A stretch of DNA of 64,000 nt, taken from Halobacteriovoraceae bacterium (GTDB lineage Bacteria > Bdellovibrionota > Bacteriovoracia > Bacteriovoracales > Bacteriovoracaceae). A model generated the notes under the pieces. That model saw nothing but the letters and a program-made list of their open reading frames with translations. It searched no databases and had not been told where the DNA came from. Shown here in pieces: positions 62,997 to 64,000 of the stretch (position 1 is the first letter of the stretch; each line of letters opens with the position of its first letter). Where the stretch lies: the NCBI GenBank assembly GCA_020635115.1, contig JACKAK010000001.1:1-64000 (forward strand), in the 5' to 3' direction. The position numbers were made by a program, and so were the translations under genes.

Positions 62997-63207
62997 TGAC
63001 CTTAAACCCAAAATTTAGTCCATACTCAAAGAGAGTCTCACTGTGTGTTAAAAATAGAACAAGGAGACAATAAAATGAAAGGCAAAAAATTTTCAGAAGA
63101 AGTGATTTTTAAAATTTTAAAGGAATATGAATCGGGAATTCCAGTAAAAGAACTTGGACGCAAATATTGAATGGCCGAGCAAACAGTTCATAAATTGAAG
63201 AAAAAGT
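62997..63207 (+). mobile_element. Decayed left end of a second IS3-family copy
   Basis: Begins TGACCTTAAACCC and follows the intact element at 1606-2829 (other strand) through its terminal repeat, orfA ribosome site and the first ~45 orfA codons, with few differences. The orfA Gly codon in GRKYG-MAEQ has become TGA, and the match ends near 63207 in KKK. No orfB. It is a dead remnant. Confidence 0.88.
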
Positions 63208-63601
63208 CTTAGATTACGATAGAGAACAACTAAAAGAGATGGTTTAAGCCAAGTGGATCTTGAAAGAACACCAGGAAAGAAAGTCGAAGAAAACTACGAA
63301 TTTCAGTCAGGTGTTATTGTAGGTTAATATATTGGTGGTCAGTTTTTGCTACTCTAGGAACTGATGGACTAGTTAAAATCCTGGCGGCATAAGATAGTGC
63401 AAAATTAAAAATCTAAGCAAAATGCAGTTCATTAAAATATCCTTAGACTAAATAAAAACAGCAATAAGATAATAGTTAAATTCAGATAACTCACTGATAG
63501 TTAATCCTTTACAAATTACAAGTATGAAAAATTCGCAATATTCTCTCGGTTAAATACTTAAATATGATATTAACGTTAAAAATATTCTGACTGGTGTGAA
63601 A
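63208..63601. other. 394-bp degenerate intergenic region
   Basis: No frame longer than about 25 codons and no homology to the IS beyond 63207. It may hold debris of the gene disrupted by the IS copy. AT-rich stretches before 63602 could hold the promoter of the next gene, but no clear hexamer pair stands out. Confidence 0.4.
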
Positions 63602-64000
63602 AATGATCGAAGTGAGACCAAGTAGTTTTTATAAAATTTATGAGGTTCAGCCTGGAGATACCCTATCTCAAATTATCGCAGATCACTTTTCATATGATGA
63701 CTTGCCTCATAGTCCGCATCTTAATTGGTCTGAAATAAATTATCTCATCGATATTGTACTCCATAATAATCCTCATATAAAAGACCCTAATAGAATACAA
63801 CCCTGGCAAATGATAGATCTTGCCACTTATAAGAAAAAACATTCTGAAATTTATACCAATGCTCATCACGCATTAATGAAGAATATATTTAGACATATAC
63901 CAATAGGAATGTCACATATTATGAACAGAAATCAGGGTGGTATAGATTTGCTTGCTCTTGTTATTTCTGGATCGGTATCAGCAACAGATGGTGTAGCAAA
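63602..64000 (+). CDS. LysM-domain protein, 5' part (runs off window)
   Basis: ATG at 63602 opens a frame that continues past the window end (133 codons seen). The N-terminus has a LysM-like repeat with an insertion: YKIYEVQPGDTLSQIIADHF, then NNPHIKDPNRIQPWQMIDLA. LysM binds peptidoglycan or chitin. No signal peptide, as in phage-tail, spike or T6SS-associated LysM proteins. From about residue 115 it becomes small and hydrophobic (LLALVISGSVSATDG). Full identity needs the next bases. Confidence 0.7.

Overview
The window is an AT-rich bacterial chromosome segment (about one third G+C by eye). It has dense short operons, many small secreted proteins and lipoproteins, several hybrid kinases and an unusually high frequency of the tetramer GGCC in housekeeping genes. 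Gene content (double-membrane cell, Tat-exported nitrate reductase, TolC-like protein, gene families I associate with Bdellovibrio-like bacteria) suggests a Bdellovibrionota/Bacteriovorax-type organism. That assignment is inference, not proof.

Layout. 0-3.2 kb: a two-component pair whose kinase GAF domain is split by an intact IS3-family element (4-bp target duplication). 3.3-8 kb: fabD-fabG-acpP-fabF and glyA. 8-16 kb: secreted proteins, an AraC regulator facing a frameshifted O-methyltransferase, nusB, and a fused E1 2-oxoacid dehydrogenase with an HPt gene. 16-26 kb: greB, two dehydrogenases, metal/anion permeases, tRNA-Asp, a PAP2 phosphatase gene cut by an IS5-family element, LysR and DMT genes. 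26-37 kb: two hybrid histidine kinases, a YqeY-like protein, an acyl-CoA ligase, a zincin protease and paired secreted paralogues.

37.6-52.9 kb is one functional block for periplasmic nitrate reduction: NapD, NapA, a four-haem NapB-like protein, a four-haem lipoprotein, an NrfC-like ferredoxin and an NrfD-like quinol-oxidising membrane subunit. Next to it lie nearly the whole molybdopterin pathway (moeA, moeB-rhodanese, moaE, moaD, mobB-mobA fusion, moaC, moaA), tatA and modABC. The catalytic gene napA carries one in-frame amber codon in place of a conserved Trp, so the otherwise complete pathway may be dead in this strain unless that base is an error.

52.9-64 kb looks accessory. Directly after tRNA-Pro comes a MarR-led operon containing a 1508-residue RND transporter fused in frame to a TolC-like outer-membrane factor with its own internal ribosome-binding site, ATG and signal peptide; no adaptor gene is present. 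A recombinase-domain remnant follows, then a broken TIR (ThsB-like) gene with a membrane partner interrupted by an 8-bp tandem repeat, a toxin-like/membrane gene pair, a truncated gene end, a decayed second copy of the IS3 element, and the start of a LysM-domain protein. GGCC density drops strongly here, consistent with horizontal acquisition.

The most noteworthy items are the RND-TolC fusion operon, the napA amber codon, the broken TIR/membrane module, and the exact reconstructions of genes interrupted by insertion sequences or a frameshift.
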